NCBI RefSeq assembly: GCF_002797575.1
Contig: NZ_PGTX01000001.1
Location: forward strand, 434,001-498,000
Length of the DNA: 64,000 bases
Direction of reading: 5' to 3'
Origin: Polynucleobacter brandtiae
GTDB lineage: Bacteria > Pseudomonadota > Gammaproteobacteria > Burkholderiales > Burkholderiaceae
Shown: positions 11,785 to 19,634 of the stretch, one piece after another
Position numbering within the stretch: the first letter of the stretch is position 1
Layout: every line of letters starts with the position of its first letter
Program-made: the position numbers and the translations under genes
Notes under the pieces: model-generated
What the model saw: the letters and a program-made list of their open reading frames with translations, nothing else
What the model was told of the DNA's origin: nothing
Database searches by the model: none

Positions 11785-13149
11785 TTAGCTTAATTCTGCC
11801 GCCGCTGAAATCGCCTGATCGATACGTTCAACTGGAATAACTGTTAAGCCAGCAATTTTTGCCTTGGGCATATTGGCCTTCGGAATAATGGCAATTGTAA
11901 AACCTAGTTTTGCGGCCTCTTTTAAGCGTTCTTGACCTCTAGGACATGGACGAATCTCGCCGGCTAAACCTACCTCGCCAAACACAATCAGCTCTTTCGG
12001 AAGTGCCTTATTACGAATCGAGGATTGAATGGCCAGTAGCACCGCTAAGTCAGCCGCCGGCTCTGATATCTTGACCCCACCCACCGCATTTAAAAACACA
12101 TCTTGATCAAAACAAGCAACACCAGCGTGGCGATGGAGTACTGCTAAAAGCATTGCTAAGCGGGCTTGATCCAAGCCAACTGCCAGCCTTCTAGGATTCG
12201 GTATGTGTGCGGTATCTACCAGCGCCTGAATCTCTACTAGCAGAGGACGACTACCCTCTTGCGTTACTAAGACGCAAGCACCAGGCACCATCTCAGCATG
12301 TTGCGATAAGAAGATGGCTGACGGGTTAGCAACCCCACGCAAACCCTTCTCGGTCATCGCAAAAACTCCCAGCTCGTTGACCGCACCGAAACGGTTTTTA
12401 ATTGAACGTACCAATCTAAAAGAAGAGTGAGTATCACCTTCAAAATACAAAACAGTATCAACAATATGCTCAAGTACTCTAGGGCCCGCAAGATGACCAT
12501 CTTTGGTCACATGACCCACCATCAATACACAAATACCGCTAGATTTAGCGGCTCTCGTTAATTGCGCAGCACACTCGCGAACTTGCGCTACGGAGCCTGG
12601 CGCAGAACTCAACGCATCAGAATATAAGGTCTGTATAGAGTCGACCACTAACACCTGTGGCTTCACGGTATCCATAATGGCTAATAGTTTCTCTAGCTGA
12701 ATCTCTGCTAATACTTCTAACTGTGGGGCATTTAATGCAATACGTTTTGCACGCAATGCAATTTGAGCGGCAGACTCTTCTCCGCTGCTGTAAAGCACAT
12801 TCATACCCGCAGCACTCATCTCTGCTAAGGCTTGTAGTAGTAAAGTGGACTTTCCAATACCAGGATCACCACCAATTAAAACGACACCACCGGGGACTAA
12901 ACCACCACCAAGCACCCGATCAAACTCCTCCACACCTGTACTAAAGCGCGGTAAATCTTCAGCGCTTATAGCTGACAGTTTTTGACGAGGCAAAGATTGG
13001 GCTAAGCCCTGAAATCGAGAATTTGAACTTACTTCAGGCACGCCCTCCTCGAGGGTGTTCCACTCCTGACAAGCGGGACACTGTCCTTGCCACTTTGCAG
13101 AAGTACCACCACAAGACTGACAGATATAAACGGTTTTAATTTTGGCCAA
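11785..13149 (-). CDS. radA: DNA repair protein RadA
   Basis: RadA is a RecA-like ATPase that drives branch migration in recombination. It shows an N-terminal zinc finger (CQSCGGTSAKWQGQCPAC), Walker A GGDPGIGKST, the RadA-specific KNRFG motif and a C-terminal Lon-protease-like domain. A longer frame begins at ATG 13203 but overlaps the upstream gene by 50 bases and adds 18 residues not seen in the family. RadA proteins usually begin M-A-K-x-K-T-x-Y just before the finger. That position here is a TTG at 13149, five bases after the upstream stop, so I take it as the start. No strong Shine-Dalgarno sequence is visible for either. Confidence 0.93.
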   Translation of the reverse strand: MAKIKTVYICQSCGGTSAKWQGQCPACQEWNTLEEGVPEVSSNSRFQGLAQSLPRQKLSAISAEDLPRFSTGVEEFDRVLGGGLVPGGVVLIGGDPGIGKSTLLLQALAEMSAAGMNVLYSSGEESAAQIALRAKRIALNAPQLEVLAEIQLEKLLAIMDTVKPQVLVVDSIQTLYSDALSSAPGSVAQVRECAAQLTRAAKSSGICVLMVGHVTKDGHLAGPRVLEHIVDTVLYFEGDTHSSFRLVRSIKNRFGAVNELGVFAMTEKGLRGVANPSAIFLSQHAEMVPGACVLVTQEGSRPLLVEIQALVDTAHIPNPRRLAVGLDQARLAMLLAVLHRHAGVACFDQDVFLNAVGGVKISEPAADLAVLLAIQSSIRNKALPKELIVFGEVGLAGEIRPCPRGQERLKEAAKLGFTIAIIPKANMPKAKIAGLTVIPVERIDQAISAAAELS

Positions 13150-13153
13150 GGTA

Positions 13154-13648
13154 TTAGTCGAGCTGAGTGCCCGCTTTGTTTTCTTGAGCGCGCTTAGGGG
13201 CATCCTGGCGCCGCTTCTCTAAATCCGCTGCACGAGCTGCGGCTGCTTTTTGTTTTTCATCAAACTCTTGTTGATTGGCTTTGCGCTCAGCTGCTTTTTC
13301 AGCGGAAGCCCGCTCAGCAATCTTTGCGGCATCTCGCTGGTCTTTAATACTAGTTCGCAATGCCCGCTGAACTGTATGTAACTCAAGCTCTTGAGCGCTG
13401 ATAGGGTCAATTTCTTTACGATATTGCGTGCGCGAGTCTCTCAGGCAGCTGTTCACCCAGTAGCGCTGATAACACTCAGTATTGGCTTTATCCCAGCGAT
13501 ACTTTGCCCAATCACGCTGTAACTCCAACTCACCCTCAATTTTGTTGAGCTGCTCTAGCTGAGCCTCCTCTGCAGGCGTAGCAAATACAGAGCCACAGAA
13601 GGCGCAAGAAAAAATGAGCGCCTGAAAAGACAAAATCAAGCGAAGCAC
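13154..13648 (-). CDS. Exported coiled-coil protein of unknown function
   Basis: About 164 residues: a signal peptide (LRLILSFQALIFSCAFCGSVFA) followed by a long charged helix rich in Glu, Lys, Ala and Arg. Two cysteines lie in the middle (NTECYQRYWVNSCLRDSR), and the tail is Lys/Ala-rich. The periplasmic coiled coil resembles the uncharacterised small secreted proteins common in Burkholderiaceae. A TTG at 13663 overlaps the kup stop, but the GTG at 13648 has GAGGGG about 6 bases upstream and places the signal peptide right at the N-terminus, so I choose it. It sits between kup and radA, probably cotranscribed with both. Confidence 0.75.
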   Translation of the reverse strand: MLRLILSFQALIFSCAFCGSVFATPAEEAQLEQLNKIEGELELQRDWAKYRWDKANTECYQRYWVNSCLRDSRTQYRKEIDPISAQELELHTVQRALRTSIKDQRDAAKIAERASAEKAAERKANQQEFDEKQKAAAARAADLEKRRQDAPKRAQENKAGTQLD

Positions 13649-13659
13649 GATGAATCCCC

Positions 13660-15603
13660 TCAAATTTCCACCTTAGCGCCAAGCTCAACCAAACGATTTG
13701 CAGGAATCTTAAAGAAGTCTGATTGACGACCCGCATTTTGATACATCCAGCAAAATAAGCGCTCACGCCATAAAGCCATTCCTGGGGCTTCAGTGGAAAC
13801 AATGGTGTCGCGCGATAGAAAGAAAGAGGTATCCATTAGGTTAAAAGAAAGCCCTGAAGACTTTTCAATTAACTCGATAATCTTGCCCATATCCGGCGTC
13901 TCATTAAAGCCATAAACAGCACGCACAACATAAATTCCATTACCAAGATCGCGTAGTGTGATGCGCTCATCATCTTTCACATAGGGTACATCCCAAATAC
14001 TAACCTTTAGAAAGAATACCCGCTCATGCAGCACATGGTTATGTTTGAGATTGTGCAAAAAAGATACCGGTAAATAGTCTACATGTGCCGTCAGGAATAT
14101 GGCAGTGCCCTCTACTCGATGTGGCGGATTTTTCATTAATACTTCGATAAAACCCTTAAGCTCTATACCCTCCTCAACAGCTCGCTTACGGAGTAGCTGA
14201 CGGCCCTGATACCAGGTCATTAACAGCAAGAAGCAGGCGGCACCCAGCAATAATGGGAACCACCCTCCTTCCATAATTTTTAGCAGGTTTGCAGTCAAAA
14301 AAGCCAAGTCCACTATTAAGAATGCACCAATTACCAAGGTGACTAGTATTGTGTTCCAGCGCCAAACTACCCTCATCACGATAGCCGCTAAAAAAGTCGT
14401 CACAATCATGGTTGTTGTGACTGCAATACCGTAGGCTGCAGCTAAATTAGCCGACTCTTTAAAAGCTAGCACCACTGCAATGACAAGTACTAACAATGTC
14501 CAGTTCACTATGGGCATATAGATCTGACCAATTTCACGATCGGACGTATGGCGAACTTTCATGCGAGGAACAAAGCCCAGCAAAATCGCCTGGCTCGTCA
14601 TTGAAAAAGCACCTGATATAACTGCTTGCGATGCAATTACAGTTGCCAGTGTTGCGAGAATCACTAAAGGCAAGACCAAAAATTCTGGGACCATCAAAAA
14701 AAATGGATTAGAAATCGTTTCTGGATTGTCAAGGAACATGGCTCCTTGACCAAAATAGTTCAACATCAAACAAGGCATCACTACAAAGAACCAACCCATT
14801 CGGATAGGCTTGATGCCAAAGTGCCCCATATCCGCATATAAAGCCTCCGCACCAGTTAATACCAAAAAGACAGCGCCAAGAACAATAAAACCCTGTAAGG
14901 CATGCTCAATTAAAAACTGAATGGCATACATTGGGTTTATTGCCGCAAGAATAGCCGGATTTTGAATGACCTGATAGAGACCCATCAAACCGATTGCTGC
15001 AAACCAAAGAACCATGATGGGTCCAAAAAGCTTGCCCACTACTTCGGTACCTGTCTTCTGGATCAAAAACAGAGCAGTCAAAATGACAATCGTTAACGGA
15101 AGAATAAATCGCGTCAAATCTGTCGAGATCACCCCTAAGCCCTCAACCGCAGATAGAACTGATATCGCTGGCGTAATAATGGCATCCCCATAAAACATGC
15201 AGGCGCCAAAAACACCCGCCATGATGATAAGAAGTGAGCGCTTTGAATTGGCTGGGGTTGTACGTAAGGCTAGAGCCATTAAAGCTAAGATGCCACCCTC
15301 ACCGTGATTGTTCGCACGCATAACGAATAGAACGTACTTTAAAGACACAACAATCGCGAATGCCCAGAACACCATGGAGATCACACCATAAACAGCATCT
15401 GTAGAAAAAGGAATACCATGCTCCGTACTAAAACATTCCTTTAGCGCATACAGAGGGCTAGTTCCGATATCACCAAAGACTACGCCAATAGCAGCGAACA
15501 TTAGAGAAACTGAAGCCCCTTTTCCATGCGATTGATCCCCGCGAGAGATGTCCACTGGCCTAAGCAGAGATGATTCTGAAAATTCAGGATTACTGACCGA
15601 CAT
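13660..15603 (-). CDS. kup: Low-affinity potassium transporter Kup
   Basis: Kup imports potassium with protons across the inner membrane. About 647 residues carry the family N-terminus ([22 protein letters not shown]), about twelve hydrophobic segments up to residue 445, and a cytoplasmic C-terminal domain. Motifs such as [14 protein letters not shown] and [10 protein letters not shown] are diagnostic. The frame extends two codons upstream to a TTG. The ATG at 15603 has AAGAG at a suitable distance and is preferred. It precedes the coiled-coil gene and radA in leftward direction. Confidence 0.95.
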   Translation of the reverse strand: MSVSNPEFSESSLLRPVDISRGDQSHGKGASVSLMFAAIGVVFGDIGTSPLYALKECFSTEHGIPFSTDAVYGVISMVFWAFAIVVSLKYVLFVMRANNHGEGGILALMALALRTTPANSKRSLLIIMAGVFGACMFYGDAIITPAISVLSAVEGLGVISTDLTRFILPLTIVILTALFLIQKTGTEVVGKLFGPIMVLWFAAIGLMGLYQVIQNPAILAAINPMYAIQFLIEHALQGFIVLGAVFLVLTGAEALYADMGHFGIKPIRMGWFFVVMPCLMLNYFGQGAMFLDNPETISNPFFLMVPEFLVLPLVILATLATVIASQAVISGAFSMTSQAILLGFVPRMKVRHTSDREIGQIYMPIVNWTLLVLVIAVVLAFKESANLAAAYGIAVTTTMIVTTFLAAIVMRVVWRWNTILVTLVIGAFLIVDLAFLTANLLKIMEGGWFPLLLGAACFLLLMTWYQGRQLLRKRAVEEGIELKGFIEVLMKNPPHRVEGTAIFLTAHVDYLPVSFLHNLKHNHVLHERVFFLKVSIWDVPYVKDDERITLRDLGNGIYVVRAVYGFNETPDMGKIIELIEKSSGLSFNLMDTSFFLSRDTIVSTEAPGMALWRERLFCWMYQNAGRQSDFFKIPANRLVELGAKVEI

Positions 15604-15717
15604 AAACAACTCTTTTCATGATGTTGGGTAGCAACATGTTACTCCTTATGCGGTATGACTCAGAGTTGAATTTCACCCATAAATTTGCTTCTTTTTTACT
15701 CTAATTACAGGAATATC

Positions 15718-15747
15718 TCGACAGGCACTGTCAAAAAATGCTAGAAT
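15718..15747 (+). promoter_or_regulatory. Promoter of the initiator tRNA gene
   Basis: TCGACA at 15718-15723 and TAGAAT at 15742-15747 are separated by 18 bases and lie 12 bases before the mature tRNA 5' end. This is a sigma70-type arrangement one mismatch from TTGACA and one from TATAAT. Confidence 0.6.
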
Positions 15748-15758
15748 AATGCTTCAGA

Positions 15759-15838
<80 letters not shown>

Positions 15839-15844
15839 TATATA

Positions 15845-15878
15845 AGGCTTCTAGGTCAATCGGCTTAGAAGCCTTTTT
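15845..15878 (+). terminator. Rho-independent terminator after tRNA-fMet
   Basis: AGGCTTCTA (15845-15853) pairs with TAGAAGCCT (15866-15874), followed by TTTTT. It lies within the element, so the element appears to supply a terminator for the tRNA it integrated into. Confidence 0.75.
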
Positions 15879-15893
15879 ACTTTTCTGAAGTGT

Positions 15894-15915
15894 CGTAGAC
15901 ACATCGTAGACAAAT
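15894..15915 (+). promoter_or_regulatory. Putative integrase arm-type sites, left end
   Basis: Two copies of CGTAGACA start at 15894 and 15905, 11 bases (about one helical turn) apart, and the second is followed by AAT. The same pair with the same spacing and orientation occurs at 22056-22077 near the other end. This fits arm-type integrase binding sites. The role is inferred from position and repetition. Confidence 0.6.
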
Positions 15916-15930
15916 TTGTGTAATACACAC

Positions 15931-16098
15931 CTACTTTGCCCTTCGATTCCGCCTCTCAAACTCAATAGCTTCATCAAGAATTATCTTTTGGCGTTCTTTT
16001 TCTTGAGCTTTGTTGATTAATTCTTTGCCTGTAATTACCTTACTGTCTTTTAGAAGGCTCTCAAGGGTAGGCTTACTCTTCTTCTGGGAATCGCTCAT
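15931..16098 (-). CDS. Small hypothetical protein (55 aa)
   Basis: An ATG-started frame for a charged, probably helical protein (begins MSDSQKKSKPTLESLL, ends FERRNRRAK). It overlaps the end of the 60-residue gene upstream by 26 bases and is the last gene of the leftward cargo operon. No family is recognised. Tight overlap with a same-strand gene and the amphipathic composition favour a real gene, but its shortness leaves doubt. Confidence 0.45.
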   Translation of the reverse strand: MSDSQKKSKPTLESLLKDSKVITGKELINKAQEKERQKIILDEAIEFERRNRRAK

Positions 16099-16255
16099 AG
16101 GTTGTTCCTACAGGTTCAGGATTTAACTTGCTCGCCCTTCTTAGGGCATTTCTTTTCTCATCCTCTTGAAACTCTTTCCTCCATGCTTTGAAGTCCTCCT
16201 CGAGAGAGGTAAGCGGTTTGGGATTTAATTTGGCGAAAAATTCAATATCGTTCAT
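16073..16255 (-). CDS. Small hypothetical protein (60 aa)
   Basis: A charged cytoplasmic-type protein with no signal peptide (MNDIEFFAKLNPKPLTSLEE...). It contains two similar short segments, LNPKP and LNPEP. It starts 11 bases after the repeat-protein gene stops and overlaps the next small frame. No recognised family. It belongs to the element's leftward operon by spacing and strand. Confidence 0.5.
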   Translation of the reverse strand: MNDIEFFAKLNPKPLTSLEEDFKAWRKEFQEDEKRNALRRASKLNPEPVGTTYERFPEEE

Positions 16256-16260
16256 TCTAT

Positions 16261-16620
16261 TTTTTCTTATTGAAGATTTCTTCTACCAGTACTCTGTCCG
16301 TTTTGGTCGTAGTAATTAATCGTATTACCATTTTGAACTGCTCTACCAGTGCTTTGGCCGTTTTGATTGTAATAGTTAGTGGTGTTCCCGTTTTGCTCAG
16401 CCCTTCCTTGGCTCTGCCCGTTCTGGTTGTAGTAGTTCGTTGAGCTGCCTTGCTGAATTGCTCGACCTTCAGATTGACCGTTCTGATTGTAGTAATTGGT
16501 TGAGTTTCCCTGCTGTACTGCTCGACCTTGGTTTTGACCATTTTGGTCATAGTAACTAGTCGTATTGCCCTGCTGGGTAGTTCTACCCTGACTCTGCCCA
16601 TTTTGGTTATATAAATTTGT
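16261..16620. repeat. Six tandem 60-bp units
   Basis: The coding region of the YYNQNGQ protein is a tandem array with an exact 60-base period. For example, CTACCAGT recurs at 16283 and 16343, and a CCGTTTTG or CCGTTCTG block recurs every 60 bases. Units differ at many third positions, so the array is old or kept by selection on protein sequence. Confidence 0.9.
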
Positions 16621-16692
16621 ATTGTATTGGGCTGCTACGCAAGTGTTAAATCCTATCAAAACCAGAGCTGCCATAAGAATTTTATTATCCAT
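16267..16692 (-). CDS. Exported YYNQNGQ tandem-repeat protein
   Basis: A signal peptide (KILMAALVLIGFNTCVAA) is followed almost entirely by six repeats of about 20 residues with consensus NTTNYYNQNGQSxGRAxQxG. The mature protein is rich in Asn, Gln, Gly and Tyr and lacks Cys. I choose the ATG at 16692 because AAGGTG lies just upstream; an earlier GTG at 16701 is the alternative. The regular Tyr-Tyr...Asn-Gly-Gln pattern suggests stacked beta hairpins, loosely like MORN_2/YwqK-type or amyloid-type repeats. No family assignment is safe. It is carried by the integrative element in an operon of small exported proteins. Confidence 0.75.
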   Translation of the reverse strand: MDNKILMAALVLIGFNTCVAAQYNTNLYNQNGQSQGRTTQQGNTTSYYDQNGQNQGRAVQQGNSTNYYNQNGQSEGRAIQQGSSTNYYNQNGQSQGRAEQNGNTTNYYNQNGQSTGRAVQNGNTINYYDQNGQSTGRRNLQ

Positions 16693-16754
16693 AATCCACA
16701 CCTTTAATTTGTATGTTTGGAGACTAACGCAATAATTCCATTGAATCTATACTT

Positions 16755-17060
16755 TTACCACCCCTTAACTGTTGGCGGCTGGGGCGGCTGTCTTGGGGTA
16801 TTTATCACAGTGTTTGGCTGCATAGGCGTTGGAGTGGCAGTATTCGAGCCTTGGTATGCGCCATTTGGTGAATAGTAGTTTGTCTGCCCATTGTCAGTTT
16901 GTGATGAGCCTATATTTTGACCTTGAGCGTTATAGGTACTGGTAACCCCACTTGGAGATGTTTGACTGTAGCCTTTGTATTGTCCATTGGCATCATAGAT
17001 AGCCTGAGCAAAGCAATTAAATGAAATGAAGAGAAACAAGCAGGGTAGCTTTATTTGCAT
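16755..17060 (-). CDS. Exported protein with YDANGQ-type repeats and Pro-rich tail (101 aa)
   Basis: Signal peptide (QIKLPCLFLFISFNCFAQ), then degenerate repeats of the same kind as in the neighbouring gene (IYDANGQYKGYSQ, TYNAQGQNIGSSQ, YYSPNGAYQGS). The C-terminus is rich in Pro and Thr (about residues 75-98). It is probably a paralogue of the downstream repeat protein with fewer units. Its start overlaps the end of the upstream gene by 10 bases. The function is unknown; export to the periplasm or cell surface is likely. Confidence 0.7.
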   Translation of the reverse strand: MQIKLPCLFLFISFNCFAQAIYDANGQYKGYSQTSPSGVTSTYNAQGQNIGSSQTDNGQTNYYSPNGAYQGSNTATPTPMQPNTVINTPRQPPQPPTVKGW

Positions 17061-17401
17061 GGAAAGGTCTTAATTAATTTCTTCATTAAAAATAATTCAA
17101 CTGGCAAATCAAGATAGGCTTTATTAACCCCGGTAGATTGGGATTCGATATCAGCTAGCTCAGCATTGAGTAACTCAAGATAATTTTGACTATTTAAAGA
17201 CATTACTCTAGTTTGGCAAAAAAGAGGCTGGCGTTTTTGTAACTCTAACTCTGTATTTGCCCAACCAAATCCAGTTCCCACGGCCGATAAATACTGAGTC
17301 ATCTCTGAAGAGGACTTCATTTTTTTATAGTCTTTTACGGTGATTTCAGCATAACTTGTAAAAGGATAAAGGCAGAAAATTAAGACTGCAATAAGTTTCA
17401 T
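17051..17401 (-). CDS. Small exported protein, Rap1a/Tai-like
   Basis: A 116-residue protein with a signal peptide (MKLIAVLIFCLYPFTSYA). The mature domain has the pattern YLSAVGTGFGWANTEL...LFCQTR...LDLPVELFLMKKLIKTFPC, that is, two cysteines about 50 residues apart with a C-terminal FPC. This resembles Rap1a/Tai-type periplasmic proteins, some of which are immunity proteins against type VI amidase effectors. The resemblance is by eye and may only mean a shared fold. The gene overlaps the lipoprotein gene upstream by 4 bases (ATGA) and the repeat gene downstream by 10. Confidence 0.6.
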   Translation of the reverse strand: MKLIAVLIFCLYPFTSYAEITVKDYKKMKSSSEMTQYLSAVGTGFGWANTELELQKRQPLFCQTRVMSLNSQNYLELLNAELADIESQSTGVNKAYLDLPVELFLMKKLIKTFPCK

Positions 17402-17658
17402 TTTTTATAAGCTCCCTTTTCACACCAGTATTTAGTGGATACATTAGGTTGACTCTGAAATAGCTGCGCTGCAATTTGGCAGTTATCTTGGTTGTATGTT
17501 TTGAATTTGGCATCCCTAGAGTCATCTGAATCAAAGGTAGCAATATGGATTCTCAATTCAGGAAGGCCAACTCCCGTCCTATACAGCGTATAAATATCAT
17601 CATTACCACATGCAGTAAGACTAAGTGTGGCTAATATAGAAATTAAAAGTATCTTCAT
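17398..17658 (-). CDS. Small lipoprotein (86 aa)
   Basis: A lipoprotein signal with lipobox LTAC (Cys at residue 17) is followed by Gly-Asn-Asp-Asp and a short domain with two more cysteines (NCQIAAQ and YWCEKGA). It is the first gene of the leftward cargo operon, 53 bases from the divergent XRE regulator start. The ATG at 17658 is the only sensible start. No known family. Confidence 0.65.
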   Translation of the reverse strand: MKILLISILATLSLTACGNDDIYTLYRTGVGLPELRIHIATFDSDDSRDAKFKTYNQDNCQIAAQLFQSQPNVSTKYWCEKGAYKK

Positions 17659-17711
17659 TTGGGTATCTTATCCCGTGGCACTATATCCATCAAGCCCAGA
17701 TTATTGGTGGT

Positions 17712-17948
17712 ATGGCAAAACCCTCACCAACGCATGCAGGAAACCCTGTTTTAGTTAAATTAGGGGGTTCAATTAAGGCCATCAGGGAGGCAAAAGGACT
17801 TTCCCAGGAGTCTGTTGCCTTAGTTAGTGGAATAGACCGCTCTTATTTTGGTGGCGTTGAGAGGGGTGAGTACAATGTTGCTGTCATAAACCTTGAAAAA
17901 ATAGCTGTAGCACTAGGGGTATCCCTAAAGGATTTATTCAAAAAGTAG
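17712..17948 (+). CDS. XRE-family helix-turn-helix regulator
   Basis: A 78-residue Cro/CI-type protein. The helix-turn-helix is at about residues 20-72 (IKAIREAKGLSQESVALVSGIDRSYFGGVERGEYN), ending in LGVSLKDLF. It lies at the divergent junction between the leftward exported-protein operon and a rightward set of small genes, so it is the natural candidate repressor of one or both. There is no C-terminal sensor or peptidase domain, so induction is unlikely to be by CI-type self-cleavage. Confidence 0.85.
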   Translation: MAKPSPTHAGNPVLVKLGGSIKAIREAKGLSQESVALVSGIDRSYFGGVERGEYNVAVINLEKIAVALGVSLKDLFKK

Positions 17949-17963
17949 CCCCAATATTCATAA

Positions 17964-18425
17964 ATGTATGGGTATCATATCCATCACATGAATAAATATA
18001 TTTGGCTAGTTGGCCCCATCTTAATGCTCTCAAGCTTTAGTACTTCTGGGCAGTCGACAGTTTCCTTAAACTTACTTTGTCAAATAAATGGTGAAATTAC
18101 CTCTATGGCTGTCAGTGGTGTTACTACTGTTCCAATAAAAGATACCACCATGTCTATTTTGGTTGAAAAAGGCGTAATTTCAATTAGTGACGGTCAAAAT
18201 TACTTTTCAAATAAGATGCGAGCTGCATTTTCTCAGGATACTATTTTTGCAAGTGACGAGTGGAAGCAAGGCGATAACGATAATAGAAAGCAATATTTAG
18301 AGATAAATAGAAATACCGGGATGGTAAGGGTAACGAAAGATATTACTTTTGAGAATCCAACAATCGTCCTAAGCGCAAAAGCATCAGGTAATTGTGAAAA
18401 GCTAGCCAACAAGAAAAAGTTTTAA
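17964..18425 (+). CDS. Exported hypothetical protein
   Basis: The frame opens at 17964, but an ATG at 17988 places a clean signal peptide at the N-terminus (NKYIWLVGPILMLSSFSTSGQ), so the true start may be there. The mature part is about 120 residues, mostly predicted beta, with two cysteines (NLLCQIN and GNCEKL). That pattern is common in small periplasmic proteins whose N- and C-termini are linked by a disulfide. It follows the XRE gene by 15 bases. No recognised family. Confidence 0.6.
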   Translation: MYGYHIHHMNKYIWLVGPILMLSSFSTSGQSTVSLNLLCQINGEITSMAVSGVTTVPIKDTTMSILVEKGVISISDGQNYFSNKMRAAFSQDTIFASDEWKQGDNDNRKQYLEINRNTGMVRVTKDITFENPTIVLSAKASGNCEKLANKKKF

Positions 18426-18426
18426 G

Positions 18427-18753
18427 ATGAAACTGAAGATACTCATTGCCTTCTCAGTTTATGCCTTGATAGCATGCGCCCAAAAACCTATTATTTGGGA
18501 CAACCCAAATGCTAGCCAACAGCAGTTAAATAGGGATAATGGCGAATGCACTCAATCAGCGCAGATTTATACGCCACCAAGAGTAACGCCTCAGCCAGAG
18601 GGACAAATGGTTAGTGGGCGATATGTAGCTCCATCATGGAGTCAACAATTAGCCGCCACCTTAGGTAACACACCTGGCGGGTATTCGACAAATCAAAATA
18701 TGTATGTTGGCTGTATGCAATCACGAGGCTACATGCCTCGTCAGGCTAGATAA
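18427..18753 (+). CDS. Small lipoprotein (108 aa)
   Basis: Lipobox LIAC (Cys at residue 17), then a Pro- and Gln-rich region and the ending NMYVGCMQSRGYMPR. The pattern D-x3-C-x2-SA...C-M-x2-RGY is seen in small outer-membrane lipoproteins of prophages and islands. It starts one base after the previous stop, so the two are coupled. Function unknown. Confidence 0.65.
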   Translation: MKLKILIAFSVYALIACAQKPIIWDNPNASQQQLNRDNGECTQSAQIYTPPRVTPQPEGQMVSGRYVAPSWSQQLAATLGNTPGGYSTNQNMYVGCMQSRGYMPRQAR

Positions 18754-18765
18754 AAGTCTATCCCT

Positions 18766-18948
18766 ATGCTTAAAAATAAAGGCTCAGAATTTACGGATAA
18801 GGAAATATTAGAGGGATTGAACCACACCAATCAGACCTTAATCCGTCACAACTTACCCCTAATGACCTTAGAGCAGTATATGGAATCATTGGCAAACCCT
18901 GTTTCAGAGGAAATACTTCCCAGATATCTCTATAGACCAAACAAATGA
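18766..18948 (+). CDS. Hypothetical protein (60 aa)
   Basis: A short soluble frame (MLKNKGSEFTDKEILEGLNHTNQ...) with no signal peptide or recognised domain. It begins 12 bases after the lipoprotein gene and overlaps the next gene by 4 bases (ATGA), which supports expression as part of the rightward set. Confidence 0.5.
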   Translation: MLKNKGSEFTDKEILEGLNHTNQTLIRHNLPLMTLEQYMESLANPVSEEILPRYLYRPNK

Positions 18949-19166
18949 CTACCTACCAATACAACTTAGAGCTTAATGACAGCGAAACTCTGTATTTAGA
19001 TGACCTGCTTAAATTTGCTGAAATCTACATTAATTCAGATGCAGAGGGTAGGGCTGATATTAAAGTATGGAACTTACATCAAGGTGCGGTTGATGCGCTT
19101 CGTGCAAAGCTAAGCGCCTCCCATAAAGATGCAATCCTGACAAGTACTTCTAGCGCATGTAGGTAA
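18945..19166 (+). CDS. Hypothetical protein (73 aa)
   Basis: A soluble, acidic small protein (MTTYQYNLELNDSETLYLDDLLKFAE). It is the last of the rightward small genes of the element and ends 2 bases from the convergent leftward operon. The start overlaps the preceding stop as ATGA. No known family. Confidence 0.5.
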   Translation: MTTYQYNLELNDSETLYLDDLLKFAEIYINSDAEGRADIKVWNLHQGAVDALRAKLSASHKDAILTSTSSACR

Positions 19167-19168
19167 GC

Positions 19169-19363
19169 TTACTTACACCATATAAATTTAGAATCGGTTG
19201 TTTTACGCACTCGCTTGAAGAATTGCTCCTTAGTCTCATTTTCAGCCCTTGTAAGCCCATTGGCGTGTTTCCACTCGCAATCAGCCCAGCCATAAAAGGT
19301 GACTTTATCTTCTTGAGGCTTTAGTTTGGCCTCGAGTTTTTCAATGCGATTAGCGAGGCTCAC
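19169..19363 (-). CDS. Hypothetical protein (64 aa)
   Basis: A GTG-started frame overlapping the upstream stop as GTGA. It begins with a short heptad-like helix (SLANRIEKLEAKLKP) and has WADCEWKHANG in the middle. It is the last gene of the leftward int-side operon (excisionase-like, replication-like, 90 aa, 64 aa). Function unknown. Confidence 0.5.
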   Translation of the reverse strand: MSLANRIEKLEAKLKPQEDKVTFYGWADCEWKHANGLTRAENETKEQFFKRVRKTTDSKFIWCK

Positions 19364-19632
19364 TTTAATGTCTTCTGATGGGCATATTCAAGCTCTGAAA
19401 GCCTTTTCTCCAAAAAGACTAGCTCATGGGCTTTGAGAATTTGCGTGAGGATGTAGATGTACCTGGTGGCTTCCTGCGTAGGTATCTTAGATGACCTAGC
19501 CTCACGATAGACTTTGGACATTTCTCGCCTGACATCTTCGCTTGTAGCTAGATTTATGCGAGGGGTATCAACATCATCAACAACCATATTTACAATACCT
19601 CGAGCATTTTTTTCTATGCAGACTTTTCCCAT
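19360..19632 (-). CDS. Hypothetical protein (90 aa)
   Basis: A mostly helical, charged 90-residue protein (GKVCIEKNARGIVNMVVDDVDTP...), with a C-terminal helix ending KRLSELEYAHQKTLK. It starts 2 bases after the replication-like gene stops, so it is clearly in the same operon. A role in element maintenance is possible but not shown. Confidence 0.55.
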   Translation of the reverse strand: MGKVCIEKNARGIVNMVVDDVDTPRINLATSEDVRREMSKVYREARSSKIPTQEATRYIYILTQILKAHELVFLEKRLSELEYAHQKTLK

Positions 19633-19634
19633 GT

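Noticed and set aside
16257..16601. 114-codon minus-strand frame overlapping the YYNQNGQ gene
   Set aside because: It is an alternative frame of the same tandem repeat, without a signal peptide or ribosome site.
16261..16620. Regular 60-bp repeats considered as a CRISPR array
   Set aside because: The units are contiguous, diverge throughout and keep one open reading frame with a signal peptide; there are no spacers and no cas genes.
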